From an uncultured Parabacteroides sp. (GTDB lineage Bacteria > Bacteroidota > Bacteroidia > Bacteroidales > Tannerellaceae): a stretch of DNA of 7,890 nt. The stretch covers positions 1 to 7,890 of the forward strand of contig USAD01000128.1 of the NCBI GenBank assembly GCA_900552415.1, given 5' to 3'. A program made the position numbers and the translations under genes. The notes under the pieces were generated by a model. That model had not been told where the DNA came from and did no database searches. It saw nothing but the letters and a program-made list of their open reading frames with translations. Shown piece after piece: positions 1 to 6,759 of the stretch. The number at the start of each line of letters is the position of its first letter. Positions within the stretch are counted from its first letter, which is position 1.

Positions 1-1356
1 AGGATCATCCTTCTTGAAAGCATCCAACAACTCCGCCAATCCCTCATCACCGTTCATCTCATTACCAAGACCAAACATAACAAATGAAGCATGGTCGGCA
101 TACGCCTCTAACGAATGGCGTCCCTCTTTCAACAAGAAATCCATCAACGTACGATCGGAAGCCTCGACATGCCCCCAAATAGGCAATTCCGGCTGCAAAT
201 AGATTCCCTCCATATCCGCCGCCGCAAAACAGGCTTCAGGCGGACACCAGGAGTGAAAACGCCAATGATTAATACCATAATCCTTACCAACACGGAAATA
301 ATGACGCCAGGTTTCTACATCCATAGCCGTATGAGCTGTCAACGGGAAAACACAAGCGTCATGTTTTCCTCGTAAGAATGTCACCTTATCATTAATATGG
401 AACTGCTTGTCTTTAGCCTCAAAACGACGAAGACCAAAATTCTTTGTCGTCTCATCAGAAAAGCCATCTCCCTCTAATCTCAAATCAAGGCGATAGAGCG
501 CTGGATCAAACTCACTCCAGCAACGGGCCGTATCGCTTAAATTGATATCAAACGAGAAAGAGGGCTGACTCATATCCACCTCCACAATTTCCATCGGCGT
601 CTGATGCGGTTTGTCCGTATTCCAAGCCGTTGCCTGATACTTTAACTCTGCCTTACCTCCCAAACTGGAACGATCACGCCAATCAATCTCAACCCGTGCC
701 GTTCGCTTTTCCCAATCCGGTACGATACGGACATGTTCTATACCTTGAGCCGGACGACTCTCCAAATAAAACTGTCCAATAACACCATTCCAGTTTGTCT
801 GCGTGGAAGGAGAATAAGCATGGGAAGAATTTATCACCTGTTCTGGTACTCCGCCACCATTATCCACCCGAATTGTGATCGTGTGCTCTCCAGGAGTCAA
901 AAATGAAGAAAGATCATAGGCCTGCGCTGTTGAGATATCGTTAGACTGGCCTATTTTCTGGTTATCGACCCAAAGTGTCGTTGGTTTTGTTCGTTCCATC
1001 ACTAAACGGATATCCCGTCCTTCCCATTCCGATGGGATCACGACTTTTCTAGAGTACCAGACTTTTCCTACATATGCATACTCTCTTGAAAGAGAAAAGG
1101 TCTCCTCATGTTTTTCATTTAATGGACCGATCTTGGCAAGATCGGTTGTTCCGGGCAGACGCATGGAGTCTGTTGTCTCCAGATTCCACCACCGTTCATG
1201 CTCACCTATATCAGTACTGTCCAGGCGGACTGCCCAGTTACCCTCAAGACTCATCCTCGAACGAGGTTCTTTCTCACCTGTACCAGTACAACCTATGAGA
1301 CAGCTGGCCAAACAAAGAGAGCTTAAGAACTTCCCCACCAATATTTGTCTATTCAT
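1..1356 (-). CDS. Glycoside hydrolase family 2 lipoprotein (beta-galactosidase/glucuronidase type), 3' part beyond window
   Basis: Reading the minus strand from the ATG at 1356-1354 gives 452 uninterrupted codons to the window edge, so the gene continues to the left. The N-terminus is a lipoprotein signal: basic MNRQ, a hydrophobic stretch, then lipobox LIGC with the likely lipidated Cys23 (LASC ending at Cys19 is an alternative). Next come a jelly-roll sugar-binding domain (about 36-206, with WYSRKVVIP, LWVDNQKIG and NWNGVIG), an Ig-like domain (about 207-317) and the start of a TIM barrel (NHWRFHSW at 363-370, LQPELPIWG at 387-395). GLGNEM at 429-434 holds the Asn-Glu pair typical of the GH2 acid/base, Glu433; the nucleophile lies outside. 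It probably cleaves a terminal beta-linked sugar from a glycan at the cell surface or in the periplasm. The substrate cannot be told from this half. An in-frame stop just upstream fixes the start. No polysaccharide-utilisation partner is visible. Confidence 0.9.
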   Translation of the reverse strand, partial: MNRQILVGKFLSSLCLASCLIGCTGTGEKEPRSRMSLEGNWAVRLDSTDIGEHERWWNLETTDSMRLPGTTDLAKIGPLNEKHEETFSLSREYAYVGKVWYSRKVVIPSEWEGRDIRLVMERTKPTTLWVDNQKIGQSNDISTAQAYDLSSFLTPGEHTITIRVDNGGGVPEQVINSSHAYSPSTQTNWNGVIGQFYLESRPAQGIEHVRIVPDWEKRTARVEIDWRDRSSLGGKAELKYQATAWNTDKPHQTPMEIVEVDMSQPSFSFDINLSDTARCWSEFDPALYRLDLRLEGDGFSDETTKNFGLRRFEAKDKQFHINDKVTFLRGKHDACVFPLTAHTAMDVETWRHYFRVGKDYGINHWRFHSWCPPEACFAAADMEGIYLQPELPIWGHVEASDRTLMDFLLKEGRHSLEAYADHASFVMFGLGNEMNGDEGLAELLDAFKKDDP

Positions 1357-1387
1357 AAATGATTTCTTTATATTTTCCTCTAATTAA

Positions 1388-1395
1388 CAAAGTAA
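1388..1395 (-). promoter_or_regulatory. Possible -7 box of the GH2 gene
   Basis: On the minus strand this reads TTACTTTG, seven of eight positions matching the Bacteroidota -7 consensus TAnnTTTG, 31 nt upstream of the GH2 start codon. No well-placed -33 TTG is seen, so the assignment is tentative. Confidence 0.35.
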
Positions 1396-1442
1396 AAGAT
1401 AAAAAACCAATATTAGCCATTCAATCTCTTAATAATCCGTAA

Positions 1443-1466
1443 GAACTATCCCAAAACAGGAACTAT
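1443..1466 (+). repeat. Short direct repeat GAACTAT upstream of the antiporter promoter
   Basis: GAACTAT occurs at 1443-1449 and again at 1460-1466, starts 17 bp apart, just upstream of the predicted -7 box at 1490. It could be a regulator half-site pair, but a 7-bp repeat in AT-rich sequence may be chance. Confidence 0.2.
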
Positions 1467-1489
1467 TTTTCCCAGTCAAGAAAAAGCCC

Positions 1490-1497
1490 TATCTTTG
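1490..1497 (+). promoter_or_regulatory. Bacteroidota-type -7 box for the antiporter gene
   Basis: TATCTTTG is an exact match to TAnnTTTG. A T-run at 1466-1470 lies about 19 bp upstream, where the weaker -33 element would sit. Transcription would begin near 1504, leaving a leader of about 24 nt before the ATG at 1528. This argues against the in-frame TTG at 1495, which would lie inside the promoter. Confidence 0.6.
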
Positions 1498-1527
1498 CCT
1501 ACACATTTATTAATATATGTATTCCGA

Positions 1528-2835
1528 ATGAAACTCAACCATGCGCCCAACCCATTCGCACTCATTCCACTGGCCGTATTCCTCGTGGCCTATCTTGTAG
1601 TTTCCATCGCTGCGGGCGATTTCTATAAGATGCCTATTACTGTAGCTTTCCTACTGGCATCAATAGTCTCTATCGCAATCTCCAAAGGAGGAAAACTAAG
1701 CAACCGGATCGAGCAATACTGTCGGGGAGCCGCCAACAGCAATATTATGCTCATGGTCTTAATATTCGTGTTGGCGGGCGCTTTTGCCCAAACAGCCAAA
1801 TCAATGGGAGCCATAGACGCAACTGTCAACTTGGCTCTCTCGATCTTGCCGGGAAATCTTCTAGCGACCGGAATCTTCATAACAGCCTGCTTCATCTCGA
1901 CATCGGTTGGCACGTCGGTTGGCACGATTGTCGCTTTAGCTCCCGTAGCTGTCGGTATTGCGGAACGAGCTGGCATCCCCGACGCCATGATGCTTGGTGT
2001 CGTCATTAGCGGAGCAATGTTTGGCGATAATCTCTCTTTCATCTCCGACACGACAATCATCGCCACCCGTACACAAGGATGCGAAATGTCTGACAAGTTC
2101 AAGGTCAATATACGAATTGCCCTACCAATCGCATTGGTCACCGCGATCATCTATACCATAATTGGTGATCATTTCAGCGCAACAGAAAGCACCGGCTCCG
2201 TCGAATGGATCAAGGTTGTTCCTTATCTTATCGTCATTGCCACAGCCATCGCCGGAGTAAACGTGCTATTGGTACTTTTCCTGGGCATCCTACTTTCAGG
2301 CCTTGTCGGTCTATTTACAGGAGGATTCGACATTTGGGGCTGGACCGCCGCAATGGGCTCTGGTATTACCGGCATGGGTGAACTGATCATCATCAGTCTT
2401 TTAGCAGGAGGAATGCTTGAGATGATTCGTTTCAATGGAGGAATTGACTGGATTATCCTTAAACTAGTCTCACGGGTGCGTGGACGAAAAGGAGCGGAAG
2501 GTTGTATTGCGGCACTTATCAGTCTCGCTAACCTCTGTACGGCAAACAATACGATCGCCCTGATCATGACCGGATCGATCGCAAAAGACATTGCCAATAA
2601 GTTTGGGGTAGACAACCGACGAAGCGCCAGTCTCCTCGACATCTTCTCCTGCTTTGTACAAGGTATTATCCCTTATGGCGCTCAAATACTGATTGCAGCA
2701 GGACTAGGCAACACCTCGCCAATAGAGATCATGCGCTATCTCTATTATCCTTATCTTTTGGGATTAGGTGGACTAATCGCCATCTTGACGGGTTATCCAG
2801 GGAAATATACTAAAGGAGCAACTCAATCCAACTGA
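1528..2835 (+). CDS. NhaC-family Na+/H+ antiporter
   Basis: A 435-residue, very hydrophobic inner-membrane protein with roughly 10-12 membrane segments. The family is recognised from the conserved block around residues 124-180: STSVGTSVGT (124-133), followed by GAMFGDNLSFISDTTIIAT (162-180) with polar residues (Asp167, Asn168, Ser173, Asp174) in a membrane region, as in the Na_H_antiporter (NhaC) family. These proteins usually exchange external H+ for internal Na+, though some relatives carry organic substrates, so the substrate is inferred. A second conserved region, NLCTANNTIALIMTG (335-349), resembles the repeat of the first half. The ATG at 1528 is chosen because a TTG start at 1495 overlaps the promoter and would add a non-hydrophobic, poorly matching tail. 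The length is in the family range. The 3' end overlaps the convergent response-regulator gene by 13 bp. Confidence 0.88.
   Translation: MKLNHAPNPFALIPLAVFLVAYLVVSIAAGDFYKMPITVAFLLASIVSIAISKGGKLSNRIEQYCRGAANSNIMLMVLIFVLAGAFAQTAKSMGAIDATVNLALSILPGNLLATGIFITACFISTSVGTSVGTIVALAPVAVGIAERAGIPDAMMLGVVISGAMFGDNLSFISDTTIIATRTQGCEMSDKFKVNIRIALPIALVTAIIYTIIGDHFSATESTGSVEWIKVVPYLIVIATAIAGVNVLLVLFLGILLSGLVGLFTGGFDIWGWTAAMGSGITGMGELIIISLLAGGMLEMIRFNGGIDWIILKLVSRVRGRKGAEGCIAALISLANLCTANNTIALIMTGSIAKDIANKFGVDNRRSASLLDIFSCFVQGIIPYGAQILIAAGLGNTSPIEIMRYLYYPYLLGLGGLIAILTGYPGKYTKGATQSN
1903..1926 (+). repeat. Exact 12-bp tandem repeat inside the antiporter gene
   Basis: The 12-mer TCGGTTGGCACG occurs twice back to back and encodes SVGT-SVGT (residues 126-133) in frame. 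The protein motif is a family feature, so the DNA identity may reflect local conversion or simple codon choice. Confidence 0.6.
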
Positions 2836-4157
2836 TAATTCTTTAGCTTGTTGTAGAGTGTCTTTCGGTCAATTCCCAACAACTGTGCCGCCTTTGTCTT
2901 ATTGTTTCCGGCCTCTCGCAACGCTTGAAGAATCTTTTCTCGCTCATGTGTCTCATCCTTTAGCCGGACATTAGCCGCCCGTGGGACATCCAACAGCTCC
3001 TCGGGCAATTCCGCCCGGGTAATATAGCGCCCCGTTGCCAACAAGGTAGCATATTTAATCACGTTTTTCATCTGCCGCAAATTACCCGGCCACGGATATG
3101 AGAGGAAAAGTTGGATCGTATCCGGATCGAAACCGATGATATCCTTTCCAAGCTCGCTGTTCGCTAAATCCAGGAAATGGTTGGCGAACAATAACAGATC
3201 CTCCTTCCGCTCCTTCAAGTCGGGAATACGAACCGTGAACTCGTTGATACGATGATAGAGATCCTCTCGAAATTCTCCCCGATCAATCGCCATCCGTAAA
3301 TTCTCGTTCGTCGCCGACACTAGACGAACATTTATAGGAATCTCCTGATTGCTACCTACCGGTTTCACCCGTCGCTCTTGTAACGCCCGCAATAACTGAA
3401 CCTGAACCTCGTAGGTCAGATTACCGATCTCGTCCAAAAAAATTGTTCCACCTTGGGCAGCTACGAAAGCGCCAACCTTATTATCAACAGCGCCAGTAAA
3501 CGACCCTTTGACATGACCGAAAAACTCCGAAGCGGCAAGGTCTTTTGGTATCGCACCGCAATCGACAGCCACAAAAGGCGCTGAACGACGATTACTCTGC
3601 TCATGGATCCGACGGGCTATGTACTCTTTTCCCGTTCCGCTCGCTCCAGTCACCAACACAGACATATCGGTAGGAGCCACCAAACGCACATGCTCGTACA
3701 ACTGACGAGCCGCACGACTTTGCCCCTCGATATACAAGGAATCGCTAACAGGTTGGCGGACCGGCTCACGTCTATCTTCAGCGACTGGCCGCTTTTCATC
3801 TCCTCCTAGCAATTCTCGAATTTTACCCAACAACTCATCTGGATTCAGAGGTTTGGCAATATAATCAGCCGCTCCAAGTTTCATTGCCTGTACAGCTGTC
3901 TGTATCTCGGCATAACCAGTCATGATAATCAACGGAATCGACAAACCTTTTTCCTTCAACCATTTCAGCAGATCGATCCCATCATCATCCGGCAAGCGAA
4001 GATCTGAGATGATCAAATCAAATTTAGTGTCCGCGATCTTGCGCTTCGCTTCTTGTATCAGCGAGGCGCTCTCCACCACGAACCCCTTCTTTCCCAGCCA
4101 GGTTTTCAGCATCAGGGAAAAGGTTATATCGTCTTCTATTATCAGGATTGAGAGCAT
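2823..4157 (-). CDS. Sigma-54-dependent response regulator, NtrC/AtoC type
   Basis: A 444-residue cytoplasmic transcription activator with the full three-domain plan. The receiver domain (1-117) has the acidic pair Asp9/Asp10, phospho-acceptor Asp52 in ISDLRLP, Thr80 in MTGYAE and Lys102 in AKP. After a charged linker (about 118-140) comes the AAA+ sigma-54 interaction domain (about 141-375): Walker A GASGTGKE at 171-178, the sigma-54 contact loop as GSFTGA at 218-223 (GAFTGA in most members), Walker B TIFLDE with Asp242/Glu243, the FREDLYHR arginine-finger segment at 296-303 and WPGNLRQ near the end. The C-terminus (about 408-444) is a Fis-type helix-turn-helix with NNKTKAAQLLGIDRKTLYNK. It should be phosphorylated by a histidine kinase and remodel sigma-54 RNA polymerase at target promoters. 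No kinase gene adjoins it here, so partner and regulon are unknown. It converges on the antiporter gene with a 13-bp overlap. Confidence 0.95.
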   Translation of the reverse strand: MLSILIIEDDITFSLMLKTWLGKKGFVVESASLIQEAKRKIADTKFDLIISDLRLPDDDGIDLLKWLKEKGLSIPLIIMTGYAEIQTAVQAMKLGAADYIAKPLNPDELLGKIRELLGGDEKRPVAEDRREPVRQPVSDSLYIEGQSRAARQLYEHVRLVAPTDMSVLVTGASGTGKEYIARRIHEQSNRRSAPFVAVDCGAIPKDLAASEFFGHVKGSFTGAVDNKVGAFVAAQGGTIFLDEIGNLTYEVQVQLLRALQERRVKPVGSNQEIPINVRLVSATNENLRMAIDRGEFREDLYHRINEFTVRIPDLKERKEDLLLFANHFLDLANSELGKDIIGFDPDTIQLFLSYPWPGNLRQMKNVIKYATLLATGRYITRAELPEELLDVPRAANVRLKDETHEREKILQALREAGNNKTKAAQLLGIDRKTLYNKLKNYQLD

Positions 4158-4177
4158 ATCGGCTTATTTTGATTTCA

Positions 4178-4185
4178 CAAAGTTA
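4178..4185 (-). promoter_or_regulatory. Probable -7 box of the response-regulator gene
   Basis: On the minus strand this reads TAACTTTG, an exact match to TAnnTTTG, about 20 nt upstream of the ATG at 4157. Transcription would start near 4171, giving a very short leader. A TTTG on the minus strand at 4200-4203 is closer than the usual -33 spacing, so the upstream element is uncertain. Confidence 0.5.
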
Positions 4186-4223
4186 CAAATAAAAAGTGAC
4201 AAACTGAATAAAGCCATAAAGTT

Positions 4224-4240
4224 ATTGACATTTAGTCAAT
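4224..4240. promoter_or_regulatory. Perfect inverted repeat ATTGAC-ATTTA-GTCAAT, possible operator
   Basis: Two 6-bp arms are exactly complementary around a 5-bp spacer. The site lies 67 bp upstream of the regulator start codon and roughly 55-70 bp upstream of its predicted transcription start, a position suited to an activator or autoregulatory site. No bound protein is known from the sequence; self-binding by the regulator is only a guess. Confidence 0.35.
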
Positions 4241-4426
4241 TTTGCAGGAAGTTCCTCTATATTAGAAAGGACAGGCCGTATCCTCATTCAAGAAAGATCT
4301 AAATTTCCCTATATATAATCAACAATATAATTCGTTAAAACCACAATCATATATTAAATTCACGAGAAGAAATTTCACTATATATGCAATTCCATCTATT
4401 TATTACAAAACGCCTCCTATATCTTA

Positions 4427-4443
4427 ACACATATTAAATGTGT
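4427..4443. repeat. Perfect inverted repeat ACACAT-ATTAA-ATGTGT
   Basis: Two 6-bp arms around a 5-bp spacer in the gene-free region left of the IS. It has the same 6-5-6 geometry as the palindrome at 4224 but a different sequence. There is no T-run after it, so it is not a terminator. It may be an orphaned binding site or chance in AT-rich DNA. Confidence 0.3.
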
Positions 4444-4575
4444 GCATAAACTCGTATTAGGCACAAATACAACATATCTTTTAGTCAACCTCTTCATATA
4501 GTTAATGAAATTATACGATTTCCAAATACAATAACCAAAACAAAAGCTAGATATTCGGGATATAGTAAAGACAAG

Positions 4576-4602
4576 ATGAATGTCCGCATGTTACCAAATT
4601 AG
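4576..4602 (+). repeat. Left terminal inverted repeat of the IS1595-family element
   Basis: A 27-bp end starting ATGAATGTCCGCATG and closing with TTAG. It pairs with 5638-5663 in inverted orientation with two mismatches and one extra A. Confidence 0.8.
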
Positions 4603-4690
4603 CAAAGTTTAAACTGCCAAGTTGCTCCACAACCATGTTTTGGAACACTTTGTGCAGGATATGAGACGTGAGACAATAAACAAATGAATT

Positions 4691-5641
4691 ATGAACCTGC
4701 TTGATTTTTACCATCAATATCCCGACGAGGCATCCTGTGAGGAAGCCCTCCGCCGTTTCCGTGAGCATCACGGTCTGTTCTGTAGTCAATGTGGCGGTTT
4801 GCGCCTGAGCTGGAATCCGAGCCACAAGTCCTGGACGTGCATGGATTGCAAGCATGAGATGCAGCTTCGTTCCGGTACGGTGATGCAAGGCAGCCATCTG
4901 CCGGTGCGTGACTGGTTCGCGGCCATGTTCCTTCTGACGGCGACCAAGCGTGCCATATCCACCAAGGAGATACAGCGCCAGATTGGCCGCAAGCGTTACC
5001 AGCCCGTCTGGGAGATGGTGCATAAGCTGCGCGATGTGATGGGCAAGCGCGACGGAGGCTACCCCCTCCATGGGGACATGGAGGTTGACGAGGGCTTCTT
5101 CTCCACGGAAACGCCTGAAGAACAGAAAGATTGCCCGTTGAAGCGCGGACGGGGAAGCCAGCGCAAGACCTCCGTCCTTGTTATGGCGGAAAGCAGCCTG
5201 CCCAAGACGCCTCCGGCCAAGAAGTACAGTACGCCAAAGAGTGCCGGGCATATAAAGATGCAGGTCATCGACGATTTCAAGGCTTCCACCATCAAGGGGA
5301 AGATTAAGCAAGGTACGGACGGGAATGCCTATGTGACCACGGACGGGTTCAGCAGCTATGCCTCCCTTGAAAAGGACGGGGTGGCATCCTCGCACCAGGC
5401 TGTCGTTACGGATGACAAAAAGAGCGTCGGGAAAGTCTTGCCTTGGGTGCACATTGCCATCAGCAACGCCAAAAGGAGCATACTGGACACTTACCATGAC
5501 ATAAAAGCGGAGTTCCTCCAGCTATACCTCAACGAGTTCTGCTACAAGTTCAACAGAAGGTATTTCGGATTCAGGCTTTTTGACAGGCTAGAACTTTGTG
5601 CGTGTTCCTATAGGGCGGACTTCAAACATAGAATCTACTAA
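4691..5641 (+). CDS. IS1595-family (ISXO2-like) transposase
   Basis: A 316-residue transposase that would cut and join the ends of its own element. The N-terminal zinc ribbon has CSQC at 31-34 and CMDC at 50-53. A middle segment (about 65-115) contains a helix-turn-helix-like STKEIQRQIG. The DDE-type catalytic core has Asp133 in EVDEGFF, Asp218 in TTDGF, then HIAISNAKR at 254-262 (Asn259) and the family signature NEFCYKFNRR at 281-290 with Glu282; which of these supplies the third catalytic position is not decided here. In many relatives the segment read here as TYHDIK (267-272) has Gly where Asp270 stands, from memory of the family. The frame is complete, without stops or shifts, so the protein is plausibly active. 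The stop codon TAA at 5639-5641 falls within the inner edge of the right terminal repeat. Confidence 0.93.
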   Translation: MNLLDFYHQYPDEASCEEALRRFREHHGLFCSQCGGLRLSWNPSHKSWTCMDCKHEMQLRSGTVMQGSHLPVRDWFAAMFLLTATKRAISTKEIQRQIGRKRYQPVWEMVHKLRDVMGKRDGGYPLHGDMEVDEGFFSTETPEEQKDCPLKRGRGSQRKTSVLVMAESSLPKTPPAKKYSTPKSAGHIKMQVIDDFKASTIKGKIKQGTDGNAYVTTDGFSSYASLEKDGVASSHQAVVTDDKKSVGKVLPWVHIAISNAKRSILDTYHDIKAEFLQLYLNEFCYKFNRRYFGFRLFDRLELCACSYRADFKHRIY

Positions 5642-5663
5642 TTGGCAACTTGCGGACATTCAT
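5638..5663 (-). repeat. Right terminal inverted repeat of the IS1595-family element
   Basis: Read on the minus strand it starts ATGAATGTCCGCAAG and matches the left end with two mismatches and one gap. It contains the stop codons of both the transposase (plus strand) and the DUF3810 gene (minus strand). Confidence 0.8.
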
Positions 5664-6754
5664 TTTTTTTCTTTTATGTTTTCCCGAGTGGCAATCAGCA
5701 TCGCGACCACCTCTGAATAGTTGGCAGTGCCTGAGGATATCCGGTTTCCCCGGAGGAAAAGGTCGTAAATCCACTCTTGCGCCTCGCCAACGATTGGATA
5801 GTATAACGCCTGCCAATAAGCCGCTTTCTTGTCGTAGAGCGCCAGGATTTCCGGGTTTATCCGCCCGATCCAGGCCCGGTACGCCTCCTTCCCGAGCGCC
5901 TGCCGGGCATTGTTCGCAACGTAAGGTAGTAACGAAAAGTAGCCGGAGAAGCGGACCGGGGCCTCGTCGCTCGCGACGCAGCCGAGGTAGGCATGGAAAT
6001 TGGCTTCCGCCTCGTTCGACACGCCCAGCAGGTGCGACAACTCGTGGAGGTAGGTGAAGGGGTATTGCGACGGGAGCAGGCGCTGGTTCAGATGGAACTC
6101 CGCCAAGAAAGGACCCATGTAGCCCGTGACGCCTACGCCGCTCATGAGCCTTGGCAGGAGCATCGGCTTCGCCTGGAGGCGCGCCGGCAAGGCGGCGAGG
6201 CCCAGATTGGCGGTCGCGTCTTGGCTGAATGCCTTGGTCGCTATCGTCGCCATACGGCTTGGGGGAATGGCCCGCGGGTCGGGGCCGGCGTCCCGGTAAG
6301 AGGCGTTCAACCCTTCAGTGTAATCGTCGAGGAACGCGCTGAAAGCCTCCGACGAGAAAGGGGTTGGCCGGAGGCCCGTCCGCGCGTAGAAATCCATCCT
6401 GAAATAGTTTAACCCCCAGGCCAGGTAAAACCAGGCATAGGCCCATATCAGGTACTCGCCCACGAACGCGAATGACGACCAAAAAGGCTTTCGCCGCAGG
6501 ATCGCTCTCGCCGCGTACAGTATGAGGAATAATATGCTTCCATAAATGAGGCAATCGCCCACGGAGAAGGGGACGCGGCTGGAAAGGGCGGAAAAGAGGC
6601 CCATCAAGAGGGGGTAGACGTGCCTCGCGTACCATTCGCACCAGGCAGGCTCGAGCTTGAGCGCCTGGATGAGCGCGAGCAGGCAGGCCGCCACGATCCA
6701 CCGGCTTTTCACCCGCCCCGACAACGCTTTAACGCGCTCTTTCCATCTCCTCAT
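5660..6754 (-). CDS. DUF3810 membrane protein with HExxH metallopeptidase-like motif
   Basis: A 364-residue protein recognised as DUF3810. Its N-terminal third carries about three or four membrane segments (about 18-33, possibly 44-57, then 67-86 and 96-114), followed by a soluble domain. The key motif is HELSH at 237-241, then LLGVSNEAEANF with acidic residues at 248 and 250. This is the pattern of zinc metallopeptidases with a downstream glutamate ligand, so a membrane-bound protease role is plausible; no substrate is known to me. The start ATG at 6754 is supported by AAAGGAG nine bases upstream. It lies 5 nt after the end of the decayed EamA gene, so the two were probably one operon. Its GC content (60-70% in three lines counted) is well above the left-hand genes (about 50% in one GH2 line). 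The stop TGA (5662-5660) lies inside the IS end, so the original C-terminus may be missing or altered. Confidence 0.88.
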   Translation of the reverse strand: MRRWKERVKALSGRVKSRWIVAACLLALIQALKLEPAWCEWYARHVYPLLMGLFSALSSRVPFSVGDCLIYGSILFLILYAARAILRRKPFWSSFAFVGEYLIWAYAWFYLAWGLNYFRMDFYARTGLRPTPFSSEAFSAFLDDYTEGLNASYRDAGPDPRAIPPSRMATIATKAFSQDATANLGLAALPARLQAKPMLLPRLMSGVGVTGYMGPFLAEFHLNQRLLPSQYPFTYLHELSHLLGVSNEAEANFHAYLGCVASDEAPVRFSGYFSLLPYVANNARQALGKEAYRAWIGRINPEILALYDKKAAYWQALYYPIVGEAQEWIYDLFLRGNRISSGTANYSEVVAMLIATRENIKEKK

Positions 6755-6759
6755 GATAT

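Larger units (their letters stand above)
4158..4575. other. AT-rich intergenic stretch without a gene
   Basis: 418 bp between the response-regulator start and the left end of the insertion sequence. It is strongly AT-rich, with several TATATA-like runs. I found no supported coding region or structural RNA on either strand. It contains the probable regulator promoter and two perfect 6-5-6 palindromes, listed separately. The part nearest the IS may be the remains of whatever lay there before the insertion, but nothing recognisable is left. Confidence 0.6.
4576..5663 (+). mobile_element. Insertion sequence of the IS1595 family, about 1.09 kb
   Basis: The single transposase gene is flanked by imperfect terminal inverted repeats. 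The left end (4576-4602) and the complement of the right end (5638-5663) both begin ATGAATGTCCGCA; over 27 aligned positions I count two mismatches and one gap. The size fits the IS1595 family. That family usually makes an 8-bp target duplication, but the flanking octamers (AAGACAAG on the left, TTTTTTTC on the right) do not match, so no duplication is visible. The outermost base of the element is taken as the A of ATGAATG because the bases outside differ (G versus A). The right end overlaps the 3' end of the DUF3810 gene. Confidence 0.85.

Noticed and set aside
14..375. Short plus-strand frames opposite the GH2 gene
   Set aside because: They are low-complexity shadows; the minus strand holds a continuous 452-codon frame with clear GH2 domains.
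1495..1527. TTG start of the antiporter at 1495
   Set aside because: The codon lies within the exact TAnnTTTG box (1490-1497), so it would not be in the transcript. The ATG at 1528 gives a normal N-terminus.
1623..2642. Minus-strand frames opposite the antiporter gene
   Set aside because: No domain was recognised, and the plus-strand frame is a conserved NhaC-family protein with its own promoter.
4224..4250. Sigma-54 -24/-12 promoter near TTTTGCAGG
   Set aside because: The required GG about 10 nt before the GC is absent (TT instead). No convincing sigma-54 promoter was seen in the intergenic regions.
4158..4575. tRNA, CRISPR or small RNA in the AT-rich gap
   Set aside because: No cloverleaf-like arms, no spaced repeats and no GC-rich hairpin with a T-run were found by eye.
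4547..5497. 316-codon minus-strand frame opposite the transposase
   Set aside because: It has the same length class as the transposase but no recognisable domain, and the plus-strand frame carries a zinc ribbon and DDE-core motifs. It is a mirror frame due to codon bias.
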